A DNA stretch of 11,494 nt from Akkermansiaceae bacterium (GTDB lineage: Bacteria > Verrucomicrobiota > Verrucomicrobiia > Verrucomicrobiales > Akkermansiaceae): contig JALZVA010000076.1 in NCBI GenBank assembly GCA_023301335.1, positions 1 through 11,494 of the forward strand, written 5' to 3'. Shown here in pieces: positions 1-7,929 of the stretch; the stretch's first letter is position 1; every line of letters begins with the position of its first letter. Below the pieces are notes generated by a model that was not told the origin of the DNA, did not search any database, and saw nothing but the letters and a program-made list of their open reading frames with translations. A program made the translations under genes and the position numbers.

Positions 1-2
1 CT

Positions 3-1124
3 GACGACCGTGATCAAGAGTTCCACCCTTTCTATGAAGATCTTGACCGCTATTTAGAATACGCTGTTGAAATGGACTGCTCGGATGTGCACTTTTCCAC
101 TGGCTCCCAGCCTATGTGGAGACGCTATGGTAAGCTCCAGCCTATTTTCCCTAATTCTGAGCGTCTCACCGATGACCAAGTGCGTATCCTCTGTAACCAG
201 TTCTTAGGGAAGCGCGAATGGGACGACCTCGCTAAATCTGGAGATGCTGATTACGCTCTCCAAACTGACTATGCGCGCTTCCGAGCATCGGTTGTGCAGC
301 AGCGCCTCGGACTAGAGATCGTCATGCGTATTATTAACGCACAAATCCGAACCATGCAGGAAATCAACCTTCCGACAAAGTATATCATGCCTATGGCACG
401 TTATCAGAACGGCTTAATCCTCATCACTGGAGCAGTGGGATCAGGTAAATCCACCACCATGGCTGCGATCATGGACTTTATCAATAAGGACCGGGATGAC
501 CACATTCTAACCATGGAAGATCCTATCGAATTCGTCTTTGACCCGATCGGCTGTCACGTTACTCAGCGAGAAGTCCACCTCCACACCGAGTCCTTCCCAC
601 GTGCACTCCGTGGAGCACTCCGACAAGATCCTGATGTTATTCTCGTTGGGGAAATGCGTGCACTCGACACCATCTCCCTCGGTCTCACCGCAGCGGAAAC
701 CGGTCACTTAGTGATGGGAACGCTGCACACCAGTTCTGCTCCGCGAACTCTAGACCGTATTCTAGATGTATTCCCGCTCGATCAGCGTGATCAAATCCGT
801 ATCATGGTTGCGGAATCCCTCCGTGGGATCATTTGTCAGCAGCTCCTTCCTCACAAGTCTGGTAAAGGCCGCGTGATGGCTATGGAAATGCTCGTCAACA
901 ACCCTGCTGTCGGCGCCTGTATTCGTGATGGTAAGACCTTCATGCTCCCAGGTGTTATGCAGACAGGGAAAAATGTAGGAATGGTCTGTATGGATGACAA
1001 CCTTCAGCAGCACTACAATGAAGGCAAAATCTTTGCCGTTGATGCCTACCGCCGCTGCGAGGATAAAACGACGATGAAGAACTTCCTACTTTCAAAAGGA
1101 GAAGACTCTAAGCTATTCAACTAA
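3..1124 (+). CDS. pilT: PilT-family twitching motility ATPase, first paralogue (5' end missing)
   Basis: Hexameric type IV pilus retraction-type ATPase of the secretion-ATPase superfamily, acting at the cytoplasmic face of the pilus machine. The frame stays open from base 3 to the first ATG at 72, and those codons encode a typical PilT N-terminal helix (DLDRYLEYAVEMDCSDVHFS), so the true start lies left of the window. Numbering from the ATG at 72: Walker A GAVGSGKST (120-128), Asp box MEDPIEFVF (148-156), Walker B ILVGEMR with catalytic Glu194 (190-196), His box TGHLVMGTLHT (210-220), and a C-terminal IRDGK (284-288) matching the PilT IREGK motif. It differs from canonical PilT in Walker A (AV for PT), the last Asp-box residue (Phe156 for His) and the residue after GEMR (Ala197 for Asp). 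A second pilT lies 37 bp downstream, probably in one operon. It may be an accessory, PilU-like partner; that role is inferred. Confidence 0.9.
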   Translation, partial: DDRDQEFHPFYEDLDRYLEYAVEMDCSDVHFSTGSQPMWRRYGKLQPIFPNSERLTDDQVRILCNQFLGKREWDDLAKSGDADYALQTDYARFRASVVQQRLGLEIVMRIINAQIRTMQEINLPTKYIMPMARYQNGLILITGAVGSGKSTTMAAIMDFINKDRDDHILTMEDPIEFVFDPIGCHVTQREVHLHTESFPRALRGALRQDPDVILVGEMRALDTISLGLTAAETGHLVMGTLHTSSAPRTLDRILDVFPLDQRDQIRIMVAESLRGIICQQLLPHKSGKGRVMAMEMLVNNPAVGACIRDGKTFMLPGVMQTGKNVGMVCMDDNLQQHYNEGKIFAVDAYRRCEDKTTMKNFLLSKGEDSKLFN

Positions 1125-1161
1125 ACTCCACTTTTAACACAACATTTAACACATACTTATC

Positions 1162-2271
1162 ATGGCTGAAATCGACGAACTATTCAATGAGCTCATCAAA
1201 GAGGGTGGCTCGGATCTCCACCTCCAGCAAGGCCGCGTCCCTCACATGCGCGTGCACGGAGGAGTCCATAAAATCGAAGGATACCCTGTACTCACCGCTG
1301 AAAAAATGGAGCGTATGCTCAAGGAAATCTGCCCTGAGCGACTCTGGGCACCATTCATGGAAGATGCTCCAGATGGCGGCGGTGACGCTGACTTTGCTTA
1401 CGAAATGGATGAGGATAACCGCTTCCGTTCTAATTTCCACAAGCAGCACACTGGGCTTTCGGCAATTTTCCGTATCATCCCAACCAAGATCATGACCCTA
1501 GAGCAGCTGGGAATTCCTTCACAGATCAAACGCTTTGCGGATTTACGCTCAGGGCTTGTTCTCGTAACTGGTCCAACGGGTTCAGGGAAGTCCACCACAC
1601 TCGCAGCTCTGATTGATTTCATTAATTCTAATTACAATAAGCACATCATCACCGTAGAGGAGCCGATCGAATTCGTGCACCAATCGAAAGGATGTGTGAT
1701 CACACAGCGCGAGGTTCCTGATCATGCCACGACTTTCGCAGATGGACTCAGAGCATCACTCCGTGAAGATGCTGAAATCGTTCTTGTAGGGGAAATGCGA
1801 GACCTCGAAACCACCTCTCTAGCCCTCTCTGCGGCAGAAACTGGGATGCTCGTATTCGGAACACTCCACACCAACTCAGCTCGTAAGACGATTGACCGTC
1901 TGATTGATGTTTTCCCAGCAAATCAGCAAAGTATGGTAAGAACTATGCTTTCCTCATCCCTTAAAGGTGTGGTAGCGCAGCTACTCTGTAAGCGTGCAGA
2001 TAAGCCAGGGCGTGTTGCTGTAAATGAAATTCTGTTTTCCAATCCCGCTACAGCCTCAATCATTCGAGAGGGAAAAACTAACAAGCTCACCGATGTTATC
2101 GTCGCAGGTAAATCAGAAGGAATGCAGTTCATGGATGACGCTATCTGGGACGTGCTCCTCAAAGGGATGATCTCTCCAGAAGAAGCTTACATGAAAGCCC
2201 TAGATAAGAACCGCTTCGAGAACTTCCTCCCTCAGGATAAAAAAGATCTCGCAACCGTTTCAGGAGCTTAA
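1162..2271 (+). CDS. pilT: PilT-family twitching motility ATPase, second paralogue
   Basis: Complete 369-residue PilT, close to the usual family length of about 345-370. PilT hexamers power retraction of type IV pili. The N-terminal domain begins MAEIDELFNELIKEGGSDLH, which is typical and supports this ATG. Then come Walker A GPTGSGKST (137-145), Asp box VEEPIEFVH (165-173), Walker B IVLVGEMRD with catalytic Glu211 (206-214), His box TGMLVFGTLHT (227-237) and the C-terminal IIREGK (300-305). The Asp box has Glu167 where most PilT proteins have Asp, a conservative change; the rest is canonical. No Shine-Dalgarno sequence is visible before the ATG. The gene follows the first paralogue after 37 bp without a terminator, so co-transcription is likely. 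The two proteins align throughout and look like an ancient duplication rather than a recent one. No pilus structural genes are in the window. Confidence 0.94.
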   Translation: MAEIDELFNELIKEGGSDLHLQQGRVPHMRVHGGVHKIEGYPVLTAEKMERMLKEICPERLWAPFMEDAPDGGGDADFAYEMDEDNRFRSNFHKQHTGLSAIFRIIPTKIMTLEQLGIPSQIKRFADLRSGLVLVTGPTGSGKSTTLAALIDFINSNYNKHIITVEEPIEFVHQSKGCVITQREVPDHATTFADGLRASLREDAEIVLVGEMRDLETTSLALSAAETGMLVFGTLHTNSARKTIDRLIDVFPANQQSMVRTMLSSSLKGVVAQLLCKRADKPGRVAVNEILFSNPATASIIREGKTNKLTDVIVAGKSEGMQFMDDAIWDVLLKGMISPEEAYMKALDKNRFENFLPQDKKDLATVSGA

Positions 2272-2321
2272 CCGCAGAAAACGCCCCCCAACTCCTACCC
2301 CCCTTTCTCCTCTCTAACATC

Positions 2322-3029
2322 ATGTTCAAGGAAATCACTGGCTATATCGAGCACAGGATCTTACTGAACTACAGGATCGATCCAGAAGTCGCCCATGCCG
2401 CCCTCCCTGAAGGGATGAGCCCTATTCTCGTAAAGGGCTACGCCTATGGAGGAATCTGTCAACTCTCGCTTTCCCAAATGCGCCCAAAAGGTTTTCCTGC
2501 CTTCTTCGGCACCAGCAGTCATAACGCTGCCCACCGGATTGCCGTAGAATACAAAGGGATAGAGGGCGTTTACGTACCCCATCGCCACACGAGCTCTCAC
2601 GCCAATAGAATCTCTGGAGGCATAGTCTTCCCAGGTCGCTATGGTAAGGCCTGTTTTAACCTTTCCTCTAACCATGACGGATTTGACATCCTTATAGAAT
2701 CTAAAGGGAAAGAAAAACTCGTCCTTTTCCAAGGCAATAAAGCAGAGCGACTCCCAGAATCTAGCCTCTTTGATTCTATCGAAACCGCCTCTACATTTTT
2801 CCAACGCGGCAATACTGGTTGGTCACACAGTCGAAACGAAAACACCTTTGATACCATCCGGCTAAGCACTCAGACTTGGAATATGCAGGCTCTCGATATC
2901 AAGCGGGAGCATTCGTCTTTCTTCTCCGACCTTAGTCTCTTTCCAAAAGGCTCCGTGACCCCTGACTGTGCTCTGCTCATGCAAGGCATTCCTCATAGTT
3001 GGCTGAATGAAGGATGTCCATACTGTTAG
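2322..3029 (+). CDS. DUF2071 (YqjF-like) family protein
   Basis: A 235-residue soluble protein of the DUF2071/YqjF family, whose biochemical role is not established; some members are related in fold to acetoacetate decarboxylase. The match rests on family-typical segments in order: a start of the type HRILLNYRIDPE (11-22) and LPEGMSP, GICQLSLSQMRPKGFP (44-59), HNAAHRIAVEY (67-77), GVYVPHR (82-88), FPGRYGKACF (103-112), FFQRGNTGWS (159-168), SSFFSD (198-203) and DCALLMQGIPHSW (215-227). No signal peptide or membrane segment is seen. The protein ends in a CPYC pair of cysteines. The start is the first ATG, 50 bp after pilT, behind a very pyrimidine-rich leader with no Shine-Dalgarno sequence. 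It may be read through from pilT, but no functional link to pili is evident. A strong hairpin terminator follows about 75 bp downstream. Confidence 0.85.
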   Translation: MFKEITGYIEHRILLNYRIDPEVAHAALPEGMSPILVKGYAYGGICQLSLSQMRPKGFPAFFGTSSHNAAHRIAVEYKGIEGVYVPHRHTSSHANRISGGIVFPGRYGKACFNLSSNHDGFDILIESKGKEKLVLFQGNKAERLPESSLFDSIETASTFFQRGNTGWSHSRNENTFDTIRLSTQTWNMQALDIKREHSSFFSDLSLFPKGSVTPDCALLMQGIPHSWLNEGCPYC

Positions 3030-3104
3030 ATAGCTCCACATTTTAACTATCAGTGCCAATAGGGGGTTTAAAAACAACTCCGCATCACGTCAAATCTAAC
3101 AACA

Positions 3105-3138
3105 AAAAAGGCTAACGATTTTTACCGTTAGCCTTTTT
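3105..3138. terminator. Bidirectional intrinsic terminator
   Basis: A perfect inverted repeat GGCTAACG (3110-3117) / CGTTAGCC (3126-3133) with an 8-base loop is flanked by A5 on the left and T5 on the right, giving a 13-bp stem and a U-tract on either strand. It sits between the convergent DUF2071 gene and the DAHP synthase gene, and can end transcripts from both. Confidence 0.9.
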
Positions 3139-3156
3139 ATAAAATAGTTTAGTAAC

Positions 3157-4224
3157 TTAGGCGTGTGCTCTTCTTGCCTGCACCGCTTTTGCTAAAGCTT
3201 CGATCACTTGCTCAGTGGTTTCCCAGTTGATACACTGGTCAGTGACAGATTGCCCGTAAGTGAGAGAGGAGAGATCATCTGAGATCTTTTGATTTCCTTC
3301 CACTAAGTTAGACTCGATCATCACTGCGGCAACGGCTTTTGAGCCTCCCGCAATTTGTTCACATAGATTGTCCACGACCTTTGGCTGATTACGGAAATCT
3401 TTAGAAGAATTACCATGTGAGCAATCCACCATAAGCTGCTCATTGAGGTCCTTGTCTTTCAAGCTAGCCGCACATGCGTTTACAGATTCGGCATCATAGT
3501 TAGGCCCGTCTGAGGCACCTCTAAGGATGATGTGAGAGGCTGGGTTTCCTTTTGTCGTCACAATAGCTGAAACTCCTTGCTTCGTTACAGAGAGGAAGTG
3601 GTGCGGGTTTTGAGCTGCTTGGATCGCATCTAAAGCAATCTGGATCGTCCCACGTGTCCCGTTCTTAAAGCCAACAGGCATAGAAAGACCGGAAGCTAGT
3701 TCACGGTGTACCTGTGACTCTGTTGTCCGTGCACCGATCGCGCCATAAGACACAAGATCTGCTACATACTGCGGAGAGATCGCGTCAAGAAATTCTGTTG
3801 CAGCTGGCATTCCACATTCATTTAAATCTAGAAGCAGCTTACGTGCGATGTGGAGTCCCTTGTTAATATCAAAAGAATTATCAAGATGAGGATCGTTAAT
3901 CAGTCCCTTCCAACCTACTGTGGTCCTTGGTTTTTCAAAATACACACGCATGATGATGTGGAGATCCTTTGTGTAATGGTCCGCCAATCCTTTTAGTAAT
4001 CCTGCATACTCCAGAGCTGCTTTGGTGTCATGGATAGAACATGGGCCTACCACTACTAGCACACGGTCATCTTCTCCATTTAGAATAGCTTCAGATTGCA
4101 TTCTAGAGTTCTGCACCGTCTCAGCTGCCGCTTCAGAAATCGGCAGATAATAGTTAAGAACTGCAGGTGATATTAATGGGTTAGTTTCCTTAATTCTCAA
4201 ATCGTCGGTAGGTATTTTGCTCAT
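3157..4224 (-). CDS. aroG: 3-deoxy-7-phosphoheptulonate (DAHP) synthase, class I AroF/G/H type
   Basis: Cytosolic enzyme condensing phosphoenolpyruvate and erythrose 4-phosphate to DAHP, the first step of the shikimate pathway. At 355 residues it matches the E. coli AroF/G/H length and is similar along its whole length. Seen: VVGPCSIHD (58-66), EKPRTTVGWKGLINDP (97-112), GARTTESQVHRELASG (164-179) and DCSHGNSSK (267-275). The four metal ligands known from AroG are at Cys62, His270, Glu304 and Asp329. The N-terminal DDLRIKE and the equivalents of AroG Leu179, Ser180, Phe209 and Val221 are kept, so amino acid feedback inhibition is likely. Whether Phe, Tyr or Trp is the effector cannot be read here, so the symbol is approximate. 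No Shine-Dalgarno sequence precedes the ATG. It lies 54 bp downstream of cstA on the same strand with no strong terminator between, so co-transcription is plausible. Confidence 0.95.
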   Translation of the reverse strand: MSKIPTDDLRIKETNPLISPAVLNYYLPISEAAAETVQNSRMQSEAILNGEDDRVLVVVGPCSIHDTKAALEYAGLLKGLADHYTKDLHIIMRVYFEKPRTTVGWKGLINDPHLDNSFDINKGLHIARKLLLDLNECGMPAATEFLDAISPQYVADLVSYGAIGARTTESQVHRELASGLSMPVGFKNGTRGTIQIALDAIQAAQNPHHFLSVTKQGVSAIVTTKGNPASHIILRGASDGPNYDAESVNACAASLKDKDLNEQLMVDCSHGNSSKDFRNQPKVVDNLCEQIAGGSKAVAAVMIESNLVEGNQKISDDLSSLTYGQSVTDQCINWETTEQVIEALAKAVQARRAHA

Positions 4225-4278
4225 GCCACAGCGTTGATAAGGGGTTTCTCGCCAAAGGCAAAGGCAAAATTCAGAGTT

Positions 4279-6117
4279 TTAAGTATTTCCACTTTTCCCG
4301 GCCTTCCAACCCTTGATTGCTTCAATAATCATCCATCCCTCAAGCAGTAGCGTCGCGACTCCCATTCCGACTAAGAGCCACCTTTCTTTTTCCACCCAGC
4401 TTCCATCCATCCCAACACCTTGGACAAAAATCTGATGAAACATCGCCCACGCTGGGAAGATCAACATCAGCACGGTAGGAACTGAAATAAACCAATACGG
4501 CATATTCCTCTGACGCATCCAAAATACGATCACAAGGAATGCTAGTCCGGCTAAGAGCTGGTTCACCGCACCGAATAAAGGCCAGAGAATCTTTCCTCCT
4601 GTCCCCGCCGCTGCGCCATCCGTCGCAGGAATCGCGGCCATACCAAGAGCTACCAACACGGCAACAATCGTGACCACGTGCTTATTAGTGAAAAAGGATT
4701 TTTTTCTTAGTTCCTTAATTTCTTCCTCAGGCTTCTTACGATTTTTAAAGTCCAGCACACTCCCCGCTAACTCCTGTAACACGTATCGCTGTAATCGACA
4801 TGCTGTATCCAAGGTCGTAGCGGCAAATGAAGCTACAAAAACACCCATCAATGCCGTTGAGAAAGCGGCAGATAAGCCAATCGCCTGAAGGAAGTTCGCA
4901 GCCCCCACGACAAAGGAACTAATCTTTGCGCCCAGAGTATTCGCGCTAGCAAAATTAGTGTATTGTCCATCCCAAGCAGCTACTCCAGTCAAGAAGGTGT
5001 CTCCTTTTTGAATCCCTAACCCCAGACCTGCTACACAGGCAAGGATCACTAACACAGCTAGAAAACCCTCCGTTAACATCGATCCATACCCGATAAATCG
5101 TGCATCTTTCTCACAGCTGATTTGCTTAGAAGACGTTCCAGATGAAACCAAACAATGAAAGCCTGATACAGCTCCACAGGCAATCGTCACAAACAAGAAG
5201 GGTAGCATGATGGGAAGGTTCTTCCCCGTCGCATTCTCTTCTAAAGCTGGAGCTACGATCTCCAATGCCTGACGTTGTCCATCGACATCTGGAGCTCCTC
5301 CCCAAAACCCTGCCACGACTAAGCCTACCAATACGAGAACGAGAGTGGATAACAGCTGCAGGGAATTAATATAATCCCTTGGTTGAAGTAGAGTCCAAAC
5401 AGGGATCACCGAAGCAATATAAGAATACACTAGCAATACCCCAACCCAAACCATCAGCCCCCAATCCTTCAATGATTCATTCAACGTCTGAAATATCCCC
5501 ACATCTCCATACACCACAGAGCCATACATCACTACTAAAGCGATCAAGGAAGGAATCAAAATATTCTTCCCTTTCTTATGCACAAACAACCCAATGATTA
5601 AGGCCAGAGGAATCTGAATCAAACAAGGCGTGATTGCCATAGGGTAGGCTTTAAACACAGCGGCGATAACCAAGCCGAAGATTGCCAAAACAATGGTCAG
5701 TGCCATCACTAAAATCAGTAAAAACAGCACCCTTACACGCCCACTCATCACGCTCCCTGCAATGTCCCCTACTGTCTGTCCACGACTCCGCATCGACACC
5801 ACTAAGGCTCCAAAATCATGCACCGCTCCAATAAAAATCGACCCTACAAGCACCCAGATCAACGCGGGTACCCACCCCCACATCACCGCTACCGCTGGCC
5901 CCACAATCGGCCCCGTGCCAGCAATCGAAGTGAAATGATGTCCAAACACAATCCCCTTTTTCGTAGGTACAAAATCCTCTCCATCCTCTAACTGCTTGGA
6001 AGGCACATCTGCCCCAGAAGCTAGTTTAAATACCTTAGAACCTAACCACCTCCCATAAGTGATATACGCTATGATGTAGAGAACAAGTGAGCCAAGAGCG
6101 ATGAATAATGTAAGCAT
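4279..6117 (-). CDS. cstA: CstA-family carbon starvation / pyruvate-type transporter
   Basis: Polytopic inner-membrane transporter of the CstA family; E. coli CstA and BtsT act in peptide and pyruvate uptake during carbon limitation. Long hydrophobic segments run through most of the 612 residues. Conserved blocks: KKGIVFGHHFTSIAGTGPIV (53-72), GAVHDFGALVVSMRSRG (97-113), QPRDYINSLQL (245-255), SGFHCLVSSGTSSKQ (317-331), FAATTLDTACRLQRY (431-445) and KILWPLFGAVNQLLA (509-523). The length resembles shorter family members such as B. subtilis CstA rather than the roughly 700-residue E. coli proteins. The ATG at 6117 has a Shine-Dalgarno AAGGA 8 nt upstream, the only clear one in the window. The substrate is not determinable from sequence. 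It is divergent from the mutarotase gene, and the DAHP synthase gene follows on the same strand. Confidence 0.94.
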   Translation of the reverse strand: MLTLFIALGSLVLYIIAYITYGRWLGSKVFKLASGADVPSKQLEDGEDFVPTKKGIVFGHHFTSIAGTGPIVGPAVAVMWGWVPALIWVLVGSIFIGAVHDFGALVVSMRSRGQTVGDIAGSVMSGRVRVLFLLILVMALTIVLAIFGLVIAAVFKAYPMAITPCLIQIPLALIIGLFVHKKGKNILIPSLIALVVMYGSVVYGDVGIFQTLNESLKDWGLMVWVGVLLVYSYIASVIPVWTLLQPRDYINSLQLLSTLVLVLVGLVVAGFWGGAPDVDGQRQALEIVAPALEENATGKNLPIMLPFLFVTIACGAVSGFHCLVSSGTSSKQISCEKDARFIGYGSMLTEGFLAVLVILACVAGLGLGIQKGDTFLTGVAAWDGQYTNFASANTLGAKISSFVVGAANFLQAIGLSAAFSTALMGVFVASFAATTLDTACRLQRYVLQELAGSVLDFKNRKKPEEEIKELRKKSFFTNKHVVTIVAVLVALGMAAIPATDGAAAGTGGKILWPLFGAVNQLLAGLAFLVIVFWMRQRNMPYWFISVPTVLMLIFPAWAMFHQIFVQGVGMDGSWVEKERWLLVGMGVATLLLEGWMIIEAIKGWKAGKSGNT

Positions 6118-6125
6118 AGTATAAG

Positions 6126-6130
6126 TCCTT
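6126..6130 (-). promoter_or_regulatory. Ribosome binding site of cstA
   Basis: On the minus strand AAGGA lies 8 nt before the cstA ATG. It is notable because no other complete gene here has a recognisable Shine-Dalgarno sequence, and it supports the chosen start. Confidence 0.7.
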
Positions 6131-6261
6131 AATAAAGCTGAAGGAGTTGGATTTGCACATTTTTTACCTCATAGTTCAAGGTTTAATTTATACTCCCCTG
6201 TTTCGCTACTTCCTTCAATCCTAGATTGCTATTCTAAGCTTACTCCTCTATCTTTTTCCTG

Positions 6262-7164
6262 ATGATACCTGCAGCCCTTTCTCAAACCATAGATGACACC
6301 CACGGAGCTAGCCTCATTCAGAAGGGGGAAGACTACCCGATTATACAGATCAGTAACTCTAAAGCCTCTGCAAGTATTGCACTTCATGGTGCACATCTGA
6401 TCGACTTCACCCCTCTTGATCAACAAGCTGTTATTTTCACCAGCGAATCAGCAGTTTACCGTCAAGGGAAGGCCATCCGTGGTGGCATCCCTATCTGCTG
6501 GCCTTATTTCAATGCCCATCCAAGCGAGGCAGACTTTCCTTCACACGGGATCGCGCGGAATCGTTTTTGGCAACTACTCTCTATCGATGCCCAAGCTGAT
6601 AGCCATACCCTCACCTTTGAAATGCCCATCCATGAAGAGGATTTAAAAATCATCGGGGGGCCTTGTAAACTCATCGCGACCTTCGTGATCAGTGACAGCT
6701 TAAGTGTTTCACTAACGACTACGAACACAGGCCCGGAAGACCTCATTATAGGAGGTGCTCTCCACAGCTATTTCCATATCGGTTCTATCGATCAAGCCAC
6801 TCTTTCCGGACTTAACGAGGTGAGCTACCTCGATACGCTGAACGATCAGACCTCGATACAGCATGGCTCCCTTTCTTTTAGTCAAGAGTTCGACCGCGTG
6901 TTCATCCCATCTGCACACCCTACTACGATCCACGATCCAAATCTCAAACGAAAGCTTTTCGTCACCAAAGAAAACAGTCTCGCCACAACAGTATGGAATC
7001 CCTGGATCGATAAATCCGAAGGGATGGCAGACCTAGGAAACGACGACTATCAGCGCTTTCTCTGTATTGAGGCGATCAACTGGAGAGAAGACCTCCGCAC
7101 AATCCCCCCTGGAGAAAGTCACTCTCTCGTGCAGCACATCCACTACCAGTTAAACGAAGCGTGA
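6262..7164 (+). CDS. yeaD: D-hexose-6-phosphate mutarotase (YeaD / aldose 1-epimerase superfamily)
   Basis: Cytosolic enzyme of the aldose 1-epimerase-like fold that interconverts the alpha and beta anomers of hexose 6-phosphates. The 300-residue length fits the YeaD/YMR099C group. Seen: LHGAHLIDFTP (41-51), RGGIPICWPYF (73-83) with the conserved substrate-binding Arg, SHGIARNRFW (94-103), GALHSYFHIG (165-174) with predicted catalytic His168, WNPWIDK (245-251) and CIEAINW (268-274) with predicted catalytic Glu270. These match the His/Glu pair of the family. No signal peptide is present. The start is the first ATG in frame; the leader is pyrimidine-rich and lacks a Shine-Dalgarno sequence. The gene is divergent from cstA over a 144-bp shared region and convergent with the TetR gene. 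No sugar-specific neighbour narrows the substrate, which is assigned by family only. Confidence 0.9.
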   Translation: MIPAALSQTIDDTHGASLIQKGEDYPIIQISNSKASASIALHGAHLIDFTPLDQQAVIFTSESAVYRQGKAIRGGIPICWPYFNAHPSEADFPSHGIARNRFWQLLSIDAQADSHTLTFEMPIHEEDLKIIGGPCKLIATFVISDSLSVSLTTTNTGPEDLIIGGALHSYFHIGSIDQATLSGLNEVSYLDTLNDQTSIQHGSLSFSQEFDRVFIPSAHPTTIHDPNLKRKLFVTKENSLATTVWNPWIDKSEGMADLGNDDYQRFLCIEAINWREDLRTIPPGESHSLVQHIHYQLNEA

Positions 7165-7168
7165 GCCT

Positions 7169-7188
7169 ATACGCTAAAAAAAGCGTAT
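7169..7188 (+). terminator. Possible weak terminator hairpin after the mutarotase gene
   Basis: An inverted repeat ATACGCT (7169-7175) / AGCGTAT (7182-7188) with an A6 loop starts 5 bases after the mutarotase stop and is followed by GATCTTTTA. The stem has 7 bp and the U-tract is short, so termination is only possible. It sits in the 35-bp gap between convergent genes. Confidence 0.45.
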
Positions 7189-7199
7189 GATCTTTTACT

Positions 7200-7763
7200 C
7201 TAATTAGCCTTATACAAGTCGAACAAGGAAAGTGCAGCTGTGCGACCTGCAGTTACCGGCTTCAGATTGTGTATATTGGCCGACTCTGTGGTGGCTCCAG
7301 AATAGATGAGAAAAAGTGCTTCTCCTACTACCTCTGAGTGAAAACTTGCTCTCTCACACACCTCTAGGAAGAAGCGGCGTATTTCACCTTTGTGTTCTTG
7401 AATCCGTCTTTCGATCTGAGGTTCAGGCTGATTTCGAATAGCACGGGCTGTGTTCGTGAAGGGGCAACCTCGGAAGCCAAATTCCTTCATAAAGCTCTCT
7501 AGTTCTCCGAAGTACCCATCTACGATATCACGCATCGGCTTTCCTGACGCAAGGAGCTCTTCATGATGCTTCTTCGTGCGCTCATCTGTTAGCTCCATCC
7601 ATGATTCACAGAGAAGAGCTTTACTTGAGAACGCATGCTTCATTTCCTCTGGCTCCACCTCAATTGTCTCTGCAACCTCATTGATATCTACCCATTCATA
7701 TCCTTTTTTGATCAGAATAGGACCAAAGGCGTCTAAAGCTTTCTCTCGATTTTCAGTATTCAT
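7200..7763 (-). CDS. TetR/AcrR-family transcriptional regulator
   Basis: A 187-residue protein with TetR family layout: an N-terminal three-helix DNA-binding domain (about residues 4-50) and a variable C-terminal ligand/dimer domain. Seen: REKALDAFGPILIKKGYEW (6-24), helix-turn-helix INEVAETIEVEPEEMKHAFSS (27-47), then the usual K-L start of helix 4 (SKALLCESWM). The C-terminal half contains FRGCPFTN, typical of a TetR subgroup. The HTH is somewhat divergent, with Glu-rich turns (EVEPEEM) in place of the usual small residues. The ATG at 7763 has no Shine-Dalgarno sequence. A perfect 13-bp palindrome lies 22 bp upstream and is a candidate autoregulatory operator. The gene lies downstream of a Gfo/Idh oxidoreductase gene on the same strand, 216 bp apart; the ligand and targets are unknown. 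Confidence 0.85.
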   Translation of the reverse strand: MNTENREKALDAFGPILIKKGYEWVDINEVAETIEVEPEEMKHAFSSKALLCESWMELTDERTKKHHEELLASGKPMRDIVDGYFGELESFMKEFGFRGCPFTNTARAIRNQPEPQIERRIQEHKGEIRRFFLEVCERASFHSEVVGEALFLIYSGATTESANIHNLKPVTAGRTAALSLFDLYKAN

Positions 7764-7784
7764 CGTTGTTTTATCAATATAATA

Positions 7785-7797
7785 ATATTCGGAATAT
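7785..7797. promoter_or_regulatory. Candidate operator palindrome before the TetR gene
   Basis: ATATTC-G-GAATAT is a perfect dyad with a one-base centre. It lies 22-34 bp upstream of the regulator ATG, in AT-rich DNA with possible -10 hexamers (TATTAT/TATATT on the minus strand). Position and symmetry fit TetR autorepression; binding is inferred, not shown. Confidence 0.4.
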
Positions 7798-7929
7798 CCT
7801 CTAAAATGGCATAAACCTATTTAAATTTACTAAACTACTACGATATCTCACCACCTCTAGCAAGGTCTAATCTCTAACATCCAATTTTTCAAATTAAACA
7901 CCGCACGTTTACACATAAGTAAGCGTAGA

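Noticed and set aside
72..74. ATG at 72 as the true start of the first pilT
   Set aside because: The frame is open to the window edge, and the upstream codons encode the expected N-terminal helix of PilT, so this is an internal methionine.
1180..1622. Several overlapping open frames on both strands inside the second pilT
   Set aside because: They are shadows of a strongly conserved PilT coding sequence and have no motifs of their own.
2361..2804. Minus-strand open frame of 147 codons
   Set aside because: It lies fully antisense to the DUF2071 gene, whose protein matches its family along its length; the antisense product shows no recognisable motif.
4225..4278. GCC/GGC repeats between cstA and the DAHP synthase gene as a terminator
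   Set aside because: On the minus strand only TTTGCC-type direct repeats and a 3-bp pairing are present, with no stable stem or U-tract.
6118..6261. Paired divergent promoters between cstA and the mutarotase gene
   Set aside because: Promoters must exist there, but several weak AT-rich hexamers compete and none has a convincing -35/-10 pair, so no specific site is annotated.
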